NCBI RefSeq assembly: GCF_013113735.1 | Contig: NZ_CP053346.1 | Location: 1,054,001-1,118,000, forward strand | Direction of reading: 5' to 3' | Length of the DNA stretch: 64,000 nucleotides | Source: Sphingomonas sp. AP4-R1 | GTDB lineage: Bacteria > Pseudomonadota > Alphaproteobacteria > Sphingomonadales > Sphingomonadaceae | Shown: in pieces, positions 51,325 to 61,480 of the stretch | Numbering within the stretch: the stretch's first letter is position 1 | Layout of the letters: each line of letters starts with the position of its first letter | Made by a program: the position numbers and the translations under genes | Notes under the pieces: model-generated | What the model saw: only the letters and a program-made list of their open reading frames with translations | Told to the model about the DNA's origin: nothing | Databases searched by the model: none

Positions 51325-53067
51325 ATGCCGCCAAAACCGCCCTTTCTGCTGCTCGACGATGCCCGTCCGGGCGGTCGTCGCCTGCTCTATCGCGATCCGG
51401 TCGAGATCGTCGTCGCCCATCGACCGGACGAGGTGCGCCCCGCGCTGGAGCGGCTCCGCGCGCTGACGGCGGCGGGCTATCATGTCGCGGGCACGCTCAG
51501 CTATGAAGCGGGCCTCGCGCTTGACGATCGCCTTGCGCCGCTCGCCCGGCCGGGCCAGCCCCTCCTCTGGTTCGGTGCCTTTCCGGAACCCGAACAGCTG
51601 GGCGATCGGGCGTTCCAGCTCGATCCGGCCGGGGCGTGCACGGGCGAACCCGAGCCGCTCGTCACGCGCGAGGACTATCATGCCGCCGTGGACGAGATGC
51701 AGCGCCTGATCGCGGCGGGCGACATCTATCAGGCCAATCTCTCCTTCCGCGCGCGCCTGCCCGTCTTCGGCTCTCCGCTTGCGCTCTATGCCCGGCTGCG
51801 CGCCGCCGCCGGGGCGGGCTGGGGCGCGCTCCTCGCGGACGGCGAGCGCTGGCTGCTCTCCTTTTCGCCCGAAATGTTCTTCACGCTGTCGGGCAACCGG
51901 CTGGCCGCCCGCCCGATGAAGGGCACCAGCCGGCGCGGCGTCGATCCGGCCGAGGATGATGCGCTCGCCGCGGCGCTCGCCGCCGATCCCAAGCAGCGCG
52001 CCGAAAACCTCATGATCGTCGATCTGATGCGCAACGATCTCGCCCGCGTCGCCGCGCCCGGCAGCGTGCGCGTGCCCGAGCTGTTCGCGCTTGAGCGCTA
52101 CCCCACCGTGCTGCAGATGGTGAGCCAGGTGGAGGCTGATCTGGCACCGGACCGCGACGCGATCGACGTGCTATCGGCACTCTTCCCGTGCGGATCGATC
52201 ACGGGTGCCCCGAAGCTGCGCGCGATGGAGGCGATCGCGGCGGTGGAGCAGGGGCCGCGTCGGGCCTATACCGGCGCGATCGGCGCAATGTCGCCGGATG
52301 GCGATGCGATGTTCAGCGTCGCCATCCGGACGATCGAGTGGGAGGAGGGGGCGCATGAGGCACGGCTGGGGCTGGGATCGGCCATCGTCGCGGATTCGAC
52401 GGCGGAGGCCGAATGGGCCGAATGCCTGCAGAAGGCCGCGTTCGTGAGTGCGGGCCTCCCCACCTTCGATCTGATCGAGACGTTGCGCTTCGATCCGGAT
52501 GAAGGCCTGCCCGATCTGGAGCGTCACGTCGCGCGGCTGAAGGCGAGCGCGCTGGAGCTGGGTTTCACGATCGATCGCCACGCGCTTCGCAACGATGTCC
52601 ACGCCGCCACCTTCCGTCGCACCGTGGAAAGCCGGGTACGGATCCGCGTGTCGCGCGGCGGCGCGGTGGCGATCGAGGTGATGGCGATGCCCGCCAGGCT
52701 GCAGGGCGAGGCCAAGGTCGCCATTCGCCCGTTGCCGGTCGATCCGTCCGACATCCGCCTGCGCCACAAGACCAGCGATCGGGGTTTCTATCGCGAGGCG
52801 CGCGCCGCGGCCGGGCGATTCGAGGTGCTGTTCCTCCATCCCTCGGGCCAGATCACCGAAGGCAGCTTCACCAGCCTGTTCGTGCCCGATCGCGACGGCC
52901 GCCTGCGGACGCCACCGCTCGCGCTGGGTCTGCTCCCCGGCGTGCTGCGCGCGCGCCTGATCGAGGAAGGGCAGGCCTATGAGGACGAGGTGCGCGAGGC
53001 GGATCTGGCGGGCGGTTTCTTTCTCGGCAACGCGCTCCGGGGATTGATTCCGTCGCGTTTGGCCTGA
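51325..53067 (+). CDS. pabB: Fused aminodeoxychorismate synthase component I and aminodeoxychorismate lyase
   Basis: The 580-residue protein combines PabB (residues about 1-370) and PabC (about 380-580), which together make p-aminobenzoate for folate from chorismate. The PabB half has the lysine signature ARPMKGTSRRG, distinguishing it from TrpE (A in that position), then ENLMIVDLMRNDLARV and CGSITGAPKLRAMEAI. The PabC half has RLRHKTSDRGFYREA with the PLP lysine and SGQITEGSFTSLFV. ATG 51325 starts the conserved region; an upstream start at 51289 is possible. Confidence 0.94.
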   Translation: MPPKPPFLLLDDARPGGRRLLYRDPVEIVVAHRPDEVRPALERLRALTAAGYHVAGTLSYEAGLALDDRLAPLARPGQPLLWFGAFPEPEQLGDRAFQLDPAGACTGEPEPLVTREDYHAAVDEMQRLIAAGDIYQANLSFRARLPVFGSPLALYARLRAAAGAGWGALLADGERWLLSFSPEMFFTLSGNRLAARPMKGTSRRGVDPAEDDALAAALAADPKQRAENLMIVDLMRNDLARVAAPGSVRVPELFALERYPTVLQMVSQVEADLAPDRDAIDVLSALFPCGSITGAPKLRAMEAIAAVEQGPRRAYTGAIGAMSPDGDAMFSVAIRTIEWEEGAHEARLGLGSAIVADSTAEAEWAECLQKAAFVSAGLPTFDLIETLRFDPDEGLPDLERHVARLKASALELGFTIDRHALRNDVHAATFRRTVESRVRIRVSRGGAVAIEVMAMPARLQGEAKVAIRPLPVDPSDIRLRHKTSDRGFYREARAAAGRFEVLFLHPSGQITEGSFTSLFVPDRDGRLRTPPLALGLLPGVLRARLIEEGQAYEDEVREADLAGGFFLGNALRGLIPSRLA

Positions 53068-53142
53068 TCGGCGCATAGTGGTTGCGATGGCGGCGCGCCG
53101 CCCTCTATAGGCGCACCGCCTCTTCCCTAGCGCAGGATGTGA

Positions 53143-54348
<1,206 letters not shown>

Positions 54349-54360
54349 GATCCTCCGCTA

Positions 54361-54432
54361 CTCCCGCGAACGCGGGAGCCCAGGGCTAAAGGCGGTTCAT
54401 TCGCGGCTCTGGGCTCCTCCGTTCGCAGGAGC
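54361..54432. repeat. Compound palindrome after the aminotransferase gene
   Basis: CTCCCGCG-aa-CGCGGGAG is a tight hairpin at 54361-54378, followed by GCCCAG...CTGGGC arms and a second CTCC...GGAG hairpin. The nested arms allow a large cruciform. It lies 13 bases past the aminotransferase stop and may serve as its terminator. Confidence 0.6.
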
Positions 54433-54523
54433 ACGGGGCGCCATCATGGCCTCCTTCAAGGCCGATCTGTAACCATCCATACTGCGCCTCCGTATCGGGA
54501 ATTAGTCCCTACGGAGAGTCGCC

Positions 54524-55222
54524 ATGTCGTCTTTCGCTTCCCGCATTCTCGCCGGCGTCGCCGCCCTCGGGCTCGGCTATGCTCTGGTCGGCGGGACATC
54601 CAGCCTCGCCGCCGAAACCGCGATCAACGCGCCGGCGCCCGCCATCACCGCCCCCGCCACCGGCACCAGCGAGACGGCGATGTTCGCCGGCGGCTGCTTC
54701 TGGGGCGTGCAGGGCGTGTTCCAGCATGTGAAGGGCGTGAAGTCGGCGCTGTCCGGCTATACGGGCGGCAGCCTGCGCGGGCCGAACTATGAGCGCGTTT
54801 CCGAAGGCGACACTGGCCATGCCGAATCGGTGAAGGTGGTCTTCGATCCCCGCGTCGTCAGCTATGCCGATCTGCTGCGCGTCTATTTCTCGGTCATCAC
54901 CGATCCCACCCAGTTGAACCGGCAGGGTCCCGATACGGGCACGCAATATCGCTCGGCGCTGTTTCCCACCTCGCCAGAGCAGCAGAAGGTGGCCGAGGCC
55001 TATCTCGCCCAGCTCCGTCTGGCGAGGCTGTGGCAGCGGCCGATCGTGACGCGGATCGAAAAGGCGCAGGCCTTCTATCCGGCCGAGGGCTATCATCAGG
55101 ATTATCTGACGCTGCACCCGGACGCGGGCTATATCCGCTACAATGATCTGCCCAAGGTGGCGGCGCTGAAGCGGCTCTATCCGCAATTCTGGCGCGAGAA
55201 GCCGGTGCTGGTGCGCGGCTGA
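54524..55222 (+). CDS. msrA: Exported peptide-methionine (S)-S-oxide reductase
   Basis: The 232-residue enzyme reduces methionine sulfoxide in proteins. The active-site motif FAGGCFWGVQGVF is near residue 57, followed by GYTGGSLRGPNYERV and AEGYHQDYL. An N-terminal signal peptide or anchor (ILAGVAALGLGYALVGG, then SLAAE) puts it in the periplasm, unlike the usual cytoplasmic MsrA. There is no MsrB domain. Confidence 0.93.
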   Translation: MSSFASRILAGVAALGLGYALVGGTSSLAAETAINAPAPAITAPATGTSETAMFAGGCFWGVQGVFQHVKGVKSALSGYTGGSLRGPNYERVSEGDTGHAESVKVVFDPRVVSYADLLRVYFSVITDPTQLNRQGPDTGTQYRSALFPTSPEQQKVAEAYLAQLRLARLWQRPIVTRIEKAQAFYPAEGYHQDYLTLHPDAGYIRYNDLPKVAALKRLYPQFWREKPVLVRG

Positions 55223-55232
55223 TCCCTCCCCA

Positions 55233-55326
55233 CCGTTTGTGCTGAGCCTGTCGAAGCACCGTCCTTCTCTCTGCCCCCTCGCAAGCAGAAAGAAGGGCAG
55301 TGCTTCGACAGGCTCAGCACGAGCGG
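55233..55326. repeat. Long inverted repeat of the GTCGAAG family after msrA
   Basis: CCGTTTGTGCTGAGCCTGTC (continuing GAAGCACC) faces the near-complementary arm that ends GGCTCAGCACGAGCGG, with a spacer of about 35 bases. It is the best-preserved copy of the family after that at 26236. Confidence 0.8.
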
Positions 55327-55448
55327 GGAAAAGGAGCGTTTGGGGGGAGCGCTGATCGCTCTTTCGTACATCGCCAGCCTTCGTCAGGCTCGCACTACAA
55401 CAGCGCCCCTCCCGTTTCGCCTTGGCCACAGCGGCGAAAATCGTCGAG

Positions 55449-56120
55449 TCACGCCGCCAGCGGGAACCTCAGCAGCCGATCCGCCAGCGGCACCAGCGCC
55501 TGCGCGCGGCCGCCGATCGCTTTCCGGATCACCGGATCATGCGCGTCGAGGCCGCCCGTCAGCGCGCCGAAGGCGGGCAGGATCAGCTTGGTCGCACTCG
55601 CCACGAAGCAGCGCCGCGCCACATGCCGCCCGCGCACGCTCAGCCGCAGCTTGGGGTGGAAATGGCCGGAAAGCTCGGGCCGCGTCTCGGCCGGATCGGC
55701 TTCGTGCGTCAGGAACAGGCCGTCGACGAACGCGTCGCCTATCACGGCGCCGCCGCAATGATCGGCCACGTCACGCGCGGCATGATCGTGATTGCCCGCG
55801 ATCCAGTGCCAGCGGACCGATCCGGTCAGCGCGCGCAGCCGGGCCTTGTCCGCCTCCGGCATGCGCGCGCAGCCCTCCGCATCGTGGAAGCTGTCGCCCA
55901 GGCACCAGATTTCGGCGGGGTCTACGGTGGCCTTCAGCGCCTCCAGTTCGCCCAATGTTGCGGCGGTGTCGTAAGGCGGCAACATCTGGCCCGATCGCGC
56001 GAACCAGCTGGCTTTCTCGAAATGCAGATCGGCCACCAGCAACGCGCGCCGCGCCGGCCACCACAAGGCGCCGGAGGCGTGGGCGGCCAGCTCGACACCG
56101 CAGAACGAAAAGCGAACCAT
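55449..56120 (-). CDS. pdeM: Ligase-associated DNA-damage-response endonuclease PdeM
   Basis: The 223-residue metallophosphoesterase has [29 protein letters not shown] and LTHEAD, with ELSGHFHPK near the C-terminus. This pattern is that of PdeM (YmdB/TIGR04123-type), normally encoded beside a large Lhr-type helicase and an ATP-dependent ligase; these partners are not next to it here. ATG 56120 is the conserved start. It diverges from infA. Confidence 0.85.
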   Translation of the reverse strand: MVRFSFCGVELAAHASGALWWPARRALLVADLHFEKASWFARSGQMLPPYDTAATLGELEALKATVDPAEIWCLGDSFHDAEGCARMPEADKARLRALTGSVRWHWIAGNHDHAARDVADHCGGAVIGDAFVDGLFLTHEADPAETRPELSGHFHPKLRLSVRGRHVARRCFVASATKLILPAFGALTGGLDAHDPVIRKAIGGRAQALVPLADRLLRFPLAA

Positions 56121-56277
56121 CGCCTGCCCATATCGTGGCGGGGCGCGCCCGCGCAACATTGGACTGGCGAAGATCGCTCCGAATCCCCACATGAAATGGG
56201 ACGCGCGCTTTCCTTTCCGTGACTTCGGGGCTAAGGGGGCGCGATTTTTTTACGCCCTTATTCATTCGAGGTTTTGT

Positions 56278-56496
56278 TTGGCGAAGGAAGAACTGCTCGA
56301 GATGCGCGGCCAGGTGGTCGAGCTTCTGCCCAATGCGATGTTTCGCGTGCGGCTGGAGAATGACCATGAAATCCTGGGTCACACCGCCGGCAAGATGCGC
56401 AAGAACCGCATCCGCGTCCTCGTCGGAGACGAGGTGCTCGTCGAGCTGACGCCCTATGATCTGACCAAGGGTCGCATCACCTACCGCTTCAAATAA
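56278..56496 (+). CDS. infA: Translation initiation factor IF-1
   Basis: The 72-residue S1-fold protein starts at TTG 56278 with GAGG six bases ahead, giving the canonical (M)[19 protein letters not shown]. An upstream start would add non-conserved residues. [21 protein letters not shown] and ITYRFK are typical. Its use of TTG is noteworthy for such a highly expressed gene. It leads a maf-RNase G-like-yacG operon. Confidence 0.97.
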   Translation: MAKEELLEMRGQVVELLPNAMFRVRLENDHEILGHTAGKMRKNRIRVLVGDEVLVELTPYDLTKGRITYRFK

Positions 56497-56509
56497 GGTG
56501 GGTGGCACG

Positions 56510-57106
56510 ATGGTGCCCCCCAGCACCCCCCCGGAGCGCCTTGTCCTAGCATCCGCAAGCCCGCGACGGCTCGACCTTCTCGCGCGTCTGGGCCTCGTCC
56601 CCGACGCGATCGATCCCGCCGATATCGACGAGAGCCCGCTGAAGGCGGAGTTGCCCGCTGTCCACGCCCGCCGTCTCGCGGCCGGCAAGGCGGCGGCCAC
56701 GGCGGCGCGTCATCCGGGCAGCGTCGTGCTGGCGGCCGATACGGTCGTCGCCGCAGGTCGTCGCATCCTGCCCAAGGCGGAGAGTGCGGAGCAGGTGGTC
56801 GCCTGCCTCGAACTGTTGTCCGGCCGGCGCCACCGCGTGCTGACGGCGCTGACGGTGATCGATGCCGCCGGTACGGCCCGCCACCGCCTGTCCGAAACGA
56901 TCGTCGTCTTCGCGCCGCTCAGCGCCGCCGCCATCCGCGCTTATGCGGATGCGGGCGAGGGCGTCGGCAAAGCGGGCGGCTATGCGATCCAGGGCACGGC
57001 CGAGGCCTTCGTCCGCCGCATCGACGGCAGCCATTCCGGCGTCGTCGGCTTGCCTCTGTTCGAAACGCGCGGCCTGCTGATCGCGGCAGGGCTGCTCCCG
57101 GCCTGA
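56510..57106 (+). CDS. maf: Maf-family nucleotide pyrophosphatase
   Basis: The 198-residue protein has LVLASASPRRLDLLARLGL, AADTVVAAGRRIL and GSHSGVVGLPL, the core of Maf/YhdE pyrophosphatases that remove non-canonical or m-nucleotides and restrain septation. ATG 56510 is taken as start; GTG 56498 directly after infA is the alternative and would add MGGT. It ends one base before the next gene. Confidence 0.92.
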   Translation: MVPPSTPPERLVLASASPRRLDLLARLGLVPDAIDPADIDESPLKAELPAVHARRLAAGKAAATAARHPGSVVLAADTVVAAGRRILPKAESAEQVVACLELLSGRRHRVLTALTVIDAAGTARHRLSETIVVFAPLSAAAIRAYADAGEGVGKAGGYAIQGTAEAFVRRIDGSHSGVVGLPLFETRGLLIAAGLLPA

Positions 57107-57107
57107 C

Positions 57108-58097
57108 ATGGCCGAATGGCTTTATGAGCAGGGCATAGGCGAAGCGCGCGCCGCCTTGGTGGAAGGCGGCCGCATCCTTGAAATGTGGATCGAGCCCGAC
57201 GAGCCCGGCCTGCGCGTCGGCGCCATCTGCGATGCGAAGCTGATCCGCGCCACCGACGCCACCGGACGCGCCCGCGTCACGATCGATGGGACCGAGGCCG
57301 ATCTGGTCGCCGTACCGCCCGGCACGAGCGTCGGCCGCACCCTGCGCGTCGAGGTGATCCGCGAGGCCCTGCCGGAGCGAGGCGCGGTGAAGCTGCCCCG
57401 CGTCCGCGTCACCACCGCCGAGATGGCCGAGGCACCCGATCTGCGGGCCCGAATCGTTGCCACCGGCATTCCGATCCGCGCGACCTCCCACGGTGCCGAT
57501 CCGTTCGAGGATCATGGCTGGTCCGAACGGATGGAGGAGGCCGCCACCGGCATCGTCGCGCATGAGGACGCGATGCTCCGCATCAGCCTGACCCCGGCAA
57601 TGACGTTGATCGACGTCGACGGCGGGGGGCCCCCCGCCGCGCTCGCCATCGCGGGTGCGCGGCGTTCGGGCGAGGCGATCCGCTGCTTCGGCATTGCGGG
57701 CTCGATCGGCATCGATCTGCCGACGCTGGCGGACAAGGGGCAGCGGCAGGCGGCCGCGGCCGCTCTGGACGCCGTTTTGCCCCAGCCATTCGAGCGGACG
57801 GCGGTGAACGGTTTCGGCTTCCTCCAGATCGTCCGTCGCCGCGAACGCCCCTCGCTCCCTGAACGAATCGCCACCGATCCGGCTCTTGCGGCCGCCCGCG
57901 CCTTGTTGCGCCGGGCCGAGCGGGCACAGGGAAGGGGCGCCGTCACTCTCAGCGCCGCGCCGGCCCTGATCGCCGTCCTCGAAGCCCGTCCGGTGTGGCT
58001 GATCGAACTGCAGCGCCGAATCGGTGCCGAGGCGCGGTTGCAGGCGAACCCTGGCCTCCCCATTTTCGGTGCCCATGCCCAGCGCGACCATGTCTGA
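57108..58097 (+). CDS. RNase E/G-like ribonuclease, short form
   Basis: The 329-residue protein is a compact member of the RNase E/G family: an N-terminal S1-like portion (residues about 1-105), then the DNase I-like catalytic region with metal residues in MTLIDVDGGG and GSIGIDLPTLADKGQR. The CPxC zinc link of RNase E and the long C-terminal scaffold are missing. Escherichia coli RNase G has about 489 residues, so this is a reduced version. Order infA-maf-this-yacG is conserved in alphaproteobacteria. Confidence 0.85.
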   Translation: MAEWLYEQGIGEARAALVEGGRILEMWIEPDEPGLRVGAICDAKLIRATDATGRARVTIDGTEADLVAVPPGTSVGRTLRVEVIREALPERGAVKLPRVRVTTAEMAEAPDLRARIVATGIPIRATSHGADPFEDHGWSERMEEAATGIVAHEDAMLRISLTPAMTLIDVDGGGPPAALAIAGARRSGEAIRCFGIAGSIGIDLPTLADKGQRQAAAAALDAVLPQPFERTAVNGFGFLQIVRRRERPSLPERIATDPALAAARALLRRAERAQGRGAVTLSAAPALIAVLEARPVWLIELQRRIGAEARLQANPGLPIFGAHAQRDHV

Positions 58098-58278
58098 ACC
58101 CCGCCGCCGCAACGCCTGTCCGGTCTGCGGAAAGCCTGTGGCCGAGGCCGCCAAACCCTTCTGCAGCCAGGGCTGCAAGGATCGCGATCTGCTGCAATGG
58201 CTGTCCGACGGTCACCGCATTCCTGGGCCATCCGTCGAAGAAGGCGAAGATATGCGCGAAGACGGGCTGGACAGCTAG
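58090..58278 (+). CDS. yacG: DNA gyrase inhibitor YacG
   Basis: The 62-residue zinc protein has CPVCGKP and FCSQGCKDRDLLQWL, giving four cysteines in the YacG arrangement, then an acidic tail. In Escherichia coli YacG binds GyrB and inhibits gyrase. ATG 58090 lies inside the end of the preceding gene (eight-base overlap). Confidence 0.93.
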   Translation: MSEPRRRNACPVCGKPVAEAAKPFCSQGCKDRDLLQWLSDGHRIPGPSVEEGEDMREDGLDS

Positions 58279-58317
58279 GCAAACGCACCTCTATAGGCGC
58301 GCCTCCCAACGCGCCCT

Positions 58318-58393
58318 GCCCGGGTAGCTCAGTTGGTAGAGCACGTGACTGAAAATCACGGTGTCGGCGGTTCGATTCCGTCCCCGGGCACCA
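58318..58393 (+). tRNA. tRNA-Phe (anticodon GAA)
   Basis: The 76-base cloverleaf has a perfect seven-pair acceptor stem (GCCCGGG with CCCGGGC), D-loop TAGCTCAGTTGGTAGAG, anticodon stem CGTGA/TCACG around loop CTGAAAA (GAA at 58351-58353), T-loop GGTTCGATTCC and an encoded CCA end. It follows yacG by 39 bases. Confidence 0.98.
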
Positions 58394-58481
58394 TCGCGCT
58401 TCGGCCAGCGCCTTCCATTCTTCTCCGCTGCGGAACGATCTCCGCCGATCCGGCCTTATGCCGGGACACGGCGCGGAGAGC

Positions 58482-58766
58482 ATGAGCATGCACACGGTTA
58501 TCGGAAGCGACAGCCTGCTGATCGCCTTTCTCATCTGGATCATCGTGGGTGCCCTGATCGGCTGGCTCGCGGGCTTGATCGTGCAGGGCGGCGGTTTCGG
58601 CTTCGTCCTCGATGCGCTGATCGGCATTTTCGGATCGGTCGTCGCGGGATGGCTGTTCCCGTATCTGGGGATCACGCTCGGCGGCGGCCTGATCGGTTCG
58701 ATCCTCGCCTCGGTGATCGGTGCCGTGATCGTCGCGGTCGCGGTGCGGCTGTTGCGACGGATCTAG
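58482..58766 (+). CDS. GlsB/YeaQ/YmgE-family membrane protein
   Basis: The 94-residue protein has three membrane spans rich in Gly: FLIWIIVGALIGWLAGLIVQ, DALIGIFGSVVAGWLFPYLG and GSILASVIGAVIVAVAVRLL. This is the transglycosylase-associated (GlsB/YeaQ) family linked to stress response. GGAG lies just ahead of ATG 58482; the ATG at 58488 is an alternative with a better spacer. Confidence 0.9.
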   Translation: MSMHTVIGSDSLLIAFLIWIIVGALIGWLAGLIVQGGGFGFVLDALIGIFGSVVAGWLFPYLGITLGGGLIGSILASVIGAVIVAVAVRLLRRI

Positions 58767-58881
58767 CCGCCCTTCCCCTGGGCAGGCGCATTTGCGACGA
58801 GCGGATGGGCGGTTCGTATCAATCGGCCGATCCTTTCCTACATAGGGGCATCGAGCGGATGCGGCTCGGGGAGTGCGTTGG

Positions 58882-59436
58882 ATGGCTATCGGGAAGATCG
58901 TTGCCGCGGTGGCAGTCGCCGCCTTGATCGTAAGCCCTGCCTGGTCTCAGAGAGGCGGTGGCCGTGGTGGCGGTTTTCGCGGCGGCGGCGGCGGTTATCA
59001 CGGTGGTGGTTTTGGCGGCGGTGGTTTCCGGGGCGGCGGGTATCGCCCGGGCTCGTCATTCCATGTCGCACCCAGGCCCTATTATCGGGGTGGATATGGC
59101 TATCGCGGCTGGGGCGGAGGGTATCGGCCCTATTATGGCTACAGCACGGCTTTCGGGCTGGGCCTGCTAGGCGGCTATACGTTCGGGCCCTATCCTTACG
59201 CCGCTTACGAACCGTCCTACGCGTTCGACGCGCCTTATGCCTATGCCGCCCCTACCTACGAAGAGGATGAGGTGGACGCGGAAGGCGCGCCTTTCCCCAG
59301 CCCGGACGCGCCGCCGCCCTCCGATACGCCGGGCTATGTGACGCAACCCGACGAGCAGGCGCCGCCGGCTGCCGACGAGCATTGCCCGATGTACTGGGAC
59401 GAGGCGACGGGGCGCTACATACCGCGCTGTGACTGA
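58882..59436 (+). CDS. Exported glycine-rich protein of unknown function
   Basis: The 184-residue product has a signal peptide (IGKIVAAVAVAALIVSPAWS) and a low-complexity Gly/Arg/Tyr-rich region (residues about 24-110) rich in RGGG and GGGYH repeats, then an acidic Pro-rich linker and a C-terminal module HCPMYWDEATGRYIPRCD with two cysteines. ATG 58882 follows GGGGAG by eight bases. The Gly/Tyr-rich part could form surface or envelope structures; no family with known function is recognised. Confidence 0.72.
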   Translation: MAIGKIVAAVAVAALIVSPAWSQRGGGRGGGFRGGGGGYHGGGFGGGGFRGGGYRPGSSFHVAPRPYYRGGYGYRGWGGGYRPYYGYSTAFGLGLLGGYTFGPYPYAAYEPSYAFDAPYAYAAPTYEEDEVDAEGAPFPSPDAPPPSDTPGYVTQPDEQAPPAADEHCPMYWDEATGRYIPRCD

Positions 59437-59440
59437 GGCT

Positions 59441-60097
59441 TCAGCCGAGGATCAGCCGGTCCTTCTCGATCCGCACCGTGCCCAGCCGCGAGAGCAAATT
59501 CTGGCCGAGCAGCGAGACGCCAGCATCCTTTTCCAGCACGGCGGCGCGGACATCCTCGATCCGCCTGCCCGCCACGTCGACCGTGTCGATCCTCGTCCAG
59601 CCGAACACGGCGCGCCCGTTGGCGGTGTCGGCGCGTCCGGCCGCGCGGGCATCGGGCATGATGTCCAGCCTGCGGGCATCGTCGGCCGTCAATGTCACGA
59701 CGCTGGCGCCGGTATCGACGAGGAAGCGGACCGGTTGGCCGTCGATCAGCGCGGTCGCATAGAACAGTCCGTCGCTGGCGCGCGGCAGCGACGTGGCCGC
59801 AGGTGATGTCGGCGCGGCCGGATCGGGCGCCATGGCCACGGCCGGCCGGGCGGACAGATCGCTGGGCGCGACCACGGCGGCGCGGGCGCGATGCTGCGCG
59901 TGATGATCGATCGCCCGGGGCATCCACAGTCCCGCCACGCCGAGCGCGATCCCGATGAGGACCGAGCTGACGTCGCGGCGACGCAGCTGGCGGGCGATAT
60001 CGGCGCGCCGCGCCGCGCGGCGCAGCATGTCGGCGGCGGGCCTGATCCGGCGGCGCCTGCGGGGCTCCGACGATTCGATGGTGACGGACGTGTTCAT
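59441..60097 (-). CDS. Membrane-anchored retropepsin-like aspartic protease
   Basis: The 218-residue protein has a basic N-terminus, one membrane span (SVLIGIALGVAGLWM), a Pro/Ala-rich linker and a clan AA domain with the catalytic motif FLVDTGASVVTL and the flap-side LLGQNLLSRLG. It fits the TIGR02281 bacterial family. As a single-domain protease it must dimerise to be active, probably in the periplasm. ATG 60097 is chosen; the frame extends to 60157 without family character. Confidence 0.88.
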   Translation of the reverse strand: MNTSVTIESSEPRRRRRIRPAADMLRRAARRADIARQLRRRDVSSVLIGIALGVAGLWMPRAIDHHAQHRARAAVVAPSDLSARPAVAMAPDPAAPTSPAATSLPRASDGLFYATALIDGQPVRFLVDTGASVVTLTADDARRLDIMPDARAAGRADTANGRAVFGWTRIDTVDVAGRRIEDVRAAVLEKDAGVSLLGQNLLSRLGTVRIEKDRLILG

Positions 60098-60352
60098 CGC
60101 CCGCGTCCGGACAGCCGGCCGCCTGGCCGTTTCAATGGTTCGTCGCGCATCCCACACCCCGCGAACTTACTGTGCAGCGTTCACCATGTTCTTCGGCTGG
60201 GCCCGTGCCAAAGCCGATAAGACGGGCATGACGTGCGGCGCGACGAATATGCCTGATCCGGACCTTTCGGTCGGGCCACGCCGCTGGCGCCTTCGGGCTT
60301 TTCAAGCACGCCCGATTGTGGTCGGGAGCCTCGCGTAACGAGGAGACACGCA

Positions 60353-61462
60353 GTGAAGACCCGCGCCGCCGTAGCGTTCGAAGCGAAAAGCCCGCTGGAG
60401 ATCGTCGAGGTGGATCTCGAAGGCCCCAAGTTTGGCGAAGTCCTCGTCGAGATCATGGCGACGGGCATCTGCCATACCGATGCCTACACGCTGGACGGGC
60501 TCGATTCGGAGGGCATCTTCCCCTCGATCCTCGGCCATGAGGGCGCGGGCATCGTGCGCGAGGTGGGGCCGGGCGTCACCAGCGTGAAGCCGGGCGATCA
60601 TGTGATCCCGCTCTACACGCCCGAATGCCGCCAGTGCAAAAGCTGCCTCAGCGGCAAGACCAACCTGTGCACCGCGATCCGCGCGACGCAGGGCAAGGGC
60701 CTGATGCCCGATGGCACGACGCGCTTCAGCTACAAGGGCCAGCCCATCTTCCATTACATGGGTTGCTCGACCTTCTCGAACTTCACCGTGCTGCCCGAGA
60801 TCGCCGTGGCGAAGATCCGCGAGGACGCGCCGTTCAAGACGAGCTGCTATATCGGCTGCGGCGTGACGACGGGCGTGGGCGCGGTGGTGAACACCGCCAA
60901 GGTCGCGCCGGGCGACAATGTTATCATCTTCGGGCTGGGCGGCATCGGCCTCAACGTGCTGCAGGGCGCGAAGATGGCGGGCGCGAACATGATCGTCGGC
61001 GTCGACATCAATCCCGATCGCGAGGAATGGGGCCGCCGTTTCGGCATGACCCACTTCGTGAATCCGAAGGACGTGAGCGGCGACATCGTCCAGCATCTCG
61101 TCGCGCTGACGGACGGTGGCGCGGACTATACGTTCGACTGCACCGGCAACACGACGGTGATGCGGCAGGCGCTGGAAGCCTGCCATCGCGGCTGGGGCAC
61201 CAGCATCATCATCGGCGTGGCCGAGGCGGGCAAGGAGATCAGCACGCGGCCGTTCCAGCTGGTCACGGGCCGCAACTGGCGGGGCACGGCCTTCGGCGGC
61301 GCCAAGGGCCGTACCGACGTGCCCAAGATCGTCGACTGGTATATGAACGGCAAGATCGAGATCGATCCGATGATCACCCACGTGCTGACGCTGGACGAGA
61401 TCAACAAGGGCTTCGATCTGATGCATGCGGGCGAAAGCATCCGCAGCGTGGTGGTGTTCTAA
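60353..61462 (+). CDS. frmA: S-(hydroxymethyl)glutathione dehydrogenase (class III alcohol dehydrogenase)
   Basis: The 369-residue zinc enzyme oxidises S-hydroxymethylglutathione in formaldehyde detoxification. Catalytic zinc ligands lie in [10 protein letters not shown] and GHEGAGIV, structural zinc in [15 protein letters not shown], and the NAD site is [11 protein letters not shown]. The GTG at 60353 has GAGGAG ahead. It is followed by a VOC protein and an S-formylglutathione hydrolase, making a detoxification operon. Confidence 0.96.
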   Translation: MKTRAAVAFEAKSPLEIVEVDLEGPKFGEVLVEIMATGICHTDAYTLDGLDSEGIFPSILGHEGAGIVREVGPGVTSVKPGDHVIPLYTPECRQCKSCLSGKTNLCTAIRATQGKGLMPDGTTRFSYKGQPIFHYMGCSTFSNFTVLPEIAVAKIREDAPFKTSCYIGCGVTTGVGAVVNTAKVAPGDNVIIFGLGGIGLNVLQGAKMAGANMIVGVDINPDREEWGRRFGMTHFVNPKDVSGDIVQHLVALTDGGADYTFDCTGNTTVMRQALEACHRGWGTSIIIGVAEAGKEISTRPFQLVTGRNWRGTAFGGAKGRTDVPKIVDWYMNGKIEIDPMITHVLTLDEINKGFDLMHAGESIRSVVVF

Positions 61463-61480
61463 CCGACGGGGAGACGAGGC

